Shown: piece by piece, positions 61,951 to 64,000 of the stretch
How the letters are laid out: the number at the start of each line of letters is the position of its first letter
How positions within the stretch are numbered: the stretch's first letter is position 1
Source: Shinella sp.
GTDB lineage: Bacteria > Pseudomonadota > Alphaproteobacteria > Rhizobiales > Rhizobiaceae
Direction: 5' to 3'
NCBI GenBank assembly: GCA_003248775.1
Contig: QFQX01000005.1
Coordinates: 62,001-126,000, forward strand
DNA: 64,000 nucleotides
Made by a program: the position numbers and the translations under genes
Notes under the pieces: generated by a model
The model's input: only the letters and a program-made list of their open reading frames with translations
Database searches by the model: none
What the model was told of the DNA's origin: nothing

Positions 61951-62868
61951 ATGAAGTTGTCCCGCCAGTTTCCTCTGAATGCGCTCAGGGTTTTCGAGAC
62001 GGTGGCGCGCCTCGGCAACTTCACCCGTGCCGGCGAGGAACTGGGCATGACCCAGACCGCCGTCAGCTATCAGGTCAAGCTTCTCGAAGAGAACATCGGC
62101 GAACCGCTGTTCGTGCGTCAGCCGAGGCAGGTGGTGTTGACGGACACCGGCGCCCGCATGCTGCCGAAGGTCAGCGAGGGCTTCACGCTGCTCGCTGATG
62201 CAATCGGCGAGGCCCGGAGAAGCGGCGACGAAATCCTGGAAATCCACTCGACGCCGACCTTCGCCTCGCACTGGCTAGCCCGAAATCTCGGCACCTTCCA
62301 GCTCGAATATCCGCATATAGCCGTCCGCCTGCAGCGGGGCACACAGCTGACCGATTTCAACCGTGAGCATGCCGATGTCGCGATCCGAATCGGCAACGGT
62401 CCCTGGCAGGGGCTGGTGTGCCACCCGCTCGTCCGGCTTTCCTACACGCCCATGCTCAGCCCGCGCCTCGCTGAAAGCATCGGCGGTGTAAGCCAACCGG
62501 CCGACCTCCTGAAACTGCCGCTGATCTCCGACGACGACAGGTGGAAGGTGTGGTTCGTCGCGGCCGGCGTCGATGCCTCGCAGAGCAACACGCAAAAGCT
62601 GGATGCCTTCGGCGCGCTCGACCTCGAGGCGGGAGCAGCACTCGCCGGTCACGGCGTGGCGATGCTCAGCCCCTTCTACGTGCAGGACGAACTGGCGTCT
62701 GGCCGCCTGATACAGCCCTTCGACCTCAGTTGGACGGACGAGAAAATCTACTGGCTCGTCTATCCGAATGGACGGCGCAACCTGCCCAAGATCCGGGCCT
62801 TTCAGGCGTGGCTCATGGCCGCATTGCCCGTGTCGTCAGAGATAGCGCGGTGGCCAGCCGACGCGTGA
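61951..62868 (+). CDS. LysR-family (GcvA-type) regulator, copy 1
   Basis: The 305-aa protein has the LysR helix-turn-helix (LNALRVFETVARLGNFTRAGEELGMTQTAVSYQVKLLEENIG, residues 9-50) with the GcvA-like start FPLNALRVFE. The C-terminal ligand domain follows (about 90-295, IHSTPTFASHWLARNLGTFQ, ADVAIRIGNGPW). The ligand is unknown. The gene is divergent from a DUF1127 gene, and a similar DUF1127/LysR module follows immediately. Confidence 0.9.
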   Translation: MKLSRQFPLNALRVFETVARLGNFTRAGEELGMTQTAVSYQVKLLEENIGEPLFVRQPRQVVLTDTGARMLPKVSEGFTLLADAIGEARRSGDEILEIHSTPTFASHWLARNLGTFQLEYPHIAVRLQRGTQLTDFNREHADVAIRIGNGPWQGLVCHPLVRLSYTPMLSPRLAESIGGVSQPADLLKLPLISDDDRWKVWFVAAGVDASQSNTQKLDAFGALDLEAGAALAGHGVAMLSPFYVQDELASGRLIQPFDLSWTDEKIYWLVYPNGRRNLPKIRAFQAWLMAALPVSSEIARWPADA

Positions 62869-63066
62869 CCAGATATCGCGGCGGTGATCCCCGCGTTCGG
62901 GGCCGGGTATCCGCCGACCGTCCAGAAGACCAAGGTCGCGCATCTGGTGTTGCGACAAGGCCTCTCGCCTGCGCCGCGACCGGACAAAGACCCTCGCCAG
63001 CAAATCGCTCAACCTGTTTTTCCAGCGATAAAGGCGCAGGAAGCCATCCGGCATAACATATGTCAT
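62836..63066 (-). CDS. DUF1127 small protein, copy 2
   Basis: The 76-aa protein (MTYVMPDGFLRLYRWKNRL...) has the DUF1127 core RRRREALSQHQMRDLGL and a basic N-terminal segment. ATG 63066 has GAGAGGT upstream. It overlaps the end of the first LysR gene by 33 bases and is divergent from the second, exactly as copy 1 is placed relative to xdhC and the first LysR. Confidence 0.75.
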   Translation of the reverse strand: MTYVMPDGFLRLYRWKNRLSDLLARVFVRSRRRREALSQHQMRDLGLLDGRRIPGPERGDHRRDIWSRVGWPPRYL

Positions 63067-63182
63067 GGCAGACCTCTCGTTGATCATGAAGAACTGGAAT
63101 TGATCTATGGGGGATAGAATGCGCGCGTTTATCGCGGTATTCCAACGAAAGATCCGTCTGCATGGATCAAGAGGACTTATCC

Positions 63183-64000
63183 ATGAAACTGTCCCGCAAT
63201 TTCCCGCTGAACGGCATGCGGGTCTTCGAGGCCGCAGCCCGACACCTGAGCTTCACCAAGGCAGGCGAGGAACTGGGAATGACGCAGACCGCCGTCAGCT
63301 ACCAGATCAAGCTGCTGGAGGAGATGCTCGGAGAGCAGCTTTTCCTGCGCCGGCCGAGGCAGGTCACCCTGACGGAAGCCGGGGCGAGCCTTGCGCCAAA
63401 GGTTGCGGAAGCCTTCGGCCTTTTGCAGGAGGCCGTCGCCAATATGCGCGAGACGGCACAGGTCACGCTTACCATCCACTGCACAGCGACCTTCGCCCAG
63501 CAATGGCTGGTGCGGCGGATCGGCGATTTCCAGATCAGGCATCCGAACATCGCGGTGCGCCTCGAGGCCTCATCCGCGCTGATCGACTTCAACAGCACGG
63601 AAGCCGACATCGCCATCCGCACCGGCGACGGGAAATGGCCCGGTCTCTACAGCCAGTTCCTGCTGTACGGCGGTTTCACGCCCATGCTCAGTCCGGCCCT
63701 TGCGCAAAGCGTCGGAGGTCTGCACCGGCCGGAAGACCTCCTGAAGCTGCGCATCATCGATCCGAGCGATCCGTGGTGGCGCATCTGGTTCACCGCTGCC
63801 GGCGTCGCAGACCCCGATCTGGACAGCCGCCCACGCAGCCGGCTCGGGGCTCAGACATTCGAGGCGAATGCCGCCATGGCCGGTCAGGGCGTCGGCATCC
63901 TGACCCCGAAATTCTATCGTGACGAGATCGCCATGGGTCGCCTTTTCCAGCCCTTCGACATCATGGCGCGCGACGGCCACGACCACTGGCTCGCCTATCC
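63183..64000 (+). CDS. LysR-family (GcvA-type) regulator, copy 2, cut by window end
   Basis: The visible 272 residues begin MKLSRNFPLNGMRVFEAAAR and carry the LysR helix-turn-helix (FTKAGEELGMTQTAVSYQIKLLEEMLG) and most of the ligand domain (IHCTATFAQQWLVRRIGDFQ, EADIAIRTGDGKW). Close to half its residues agree by eye with the preceding LysR protein, and the 25 bases before the start are also nearly the same (AGAGGACTTATC-ATG). It is divergent from the second DUF1127 gene. The stop lies beyond the window. Confidence 0.9.
   Translation, partial: MKLSRNFPLNGMRVFEAAARHLSFTKAGEELGMTQTAVSYQIKLLEEMLGEQLFLRRPRQVTLTEAGASLAPKVAEAFGLLQEAVANMRETAQVTLTIHCTATFAQQWLVRRIGDFQIRHPNIAVRLEASSALIDFNSTEADIAIRTGDGKWPGLYSQFLLYGGFTPMLSPALAQSVGGLHRPEDLLKLRIIDPSDPWWRIWFTAAGVADPDLDSRPRSRLGAQTFEANAAMAGQGVGILTPKFYRDEIAMGRLFQPFDIMARDGHDHWLAY

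Noticed and set aside
1..64000. tRNA or rRNA genes, CRISPR arrays, intact insertion sequences, prophage
   Set aside because: None was found: intergenic gaps are short, contain no cloverleaf or regularly spaced repeats, and no transposase, integrase or phage structural frame appears.

Overview
This 64 kb window looks like chromosomal DNA of a Rhizobiaceae alphaproteobacterium (Rhizobium/Agrobacterium/Sinorhizobium group). The evidence is a fused trpE(G) behind a trpL leader peptide carrying WWW, a bdhA-xdhA-xdhB operon with xdhC, choXWV, bacA, a NolR-like ArsR regulator, DUF1127 proteins beside LysR genes, and RIME-type intergenic mosaic repeats. I see no rRNA, tRNA, CRISPR array, intact insertion sequence or prophage. 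Genes are dense on both strands, and the content is mostly metabolic and transport housekeeping with a few accessory loci.

Region by region. 0-12 kb: the end of a HupE/UreJ gene, queF with a cation-efflux gene, a membrane-anchored phosphatase, trpE(G) with its attenuator, an extensin-like protein, a heme-type TonB receptor, formate-THF ligase, a YqhA-type membrane protein and a ClpP-like periplasmic protein. 12-17.5 kb: putA with a divergent Lrp-type regulator, then a LuxR solo and a PAS protein. 17.5-25 kb: a compact minus-strand operon of poorly characterised genes (coiled-coil protein, unknown protein, AAA+ ATPase, DUF559 endonuclease-like protein, DUF6638-like protein, DUF2333 membrane protein). 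This is the best candidate here for an undescribed system. 25-30.5 kb: pseudoazurin and cytochrome c, choline ABC transporter, HugZ-like protein, NolR-like regulator.

30.5-46.5 kb: a collapsed phoX remnant, a ClbS/DfsB-like protein, an amino-acid binding protein, a DUF3095 cyclase-like protein, an alpha/beta hydrolase divergent from OhrR, adenine deaminase interrupted by a stop codon, a YefM/YoeB toxin-antitoxin pair, ActP with its DUF485 partner, an Atu4866-type protein with an AraC regulator, alpha-glucosidase, an Ldh_2-type dehydrogenase and a GT4 glycosyltransferase. 46.5-64 kb: der with a YfgM-like gene, nnrU, a polysaccharide deacetylase, bacA, an MFS transporter, methionine aminopeptidase, an LLM-type flavin oxidoreductase, bdhA-xdhA-xdhB-xdhC interrupted by two mosaic repeats, and two tandem DUF1127/LysR modules, the last LysR cut by the window end.

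Three lesions stand out: queF has Arg where the catalytic Cys belongs, ade has an in-frame TAG 56 codons before its natural end, and phoX is reduced to its two ends. Regulatory DNA is unusually readable: a leaderless trpL promoter and terminator, an OhrR-type operator array, an FNR-like box before pseudoazurin, a NolR-like box, a toxin-antitoxin operator, and a stem-loop between choX and choW.
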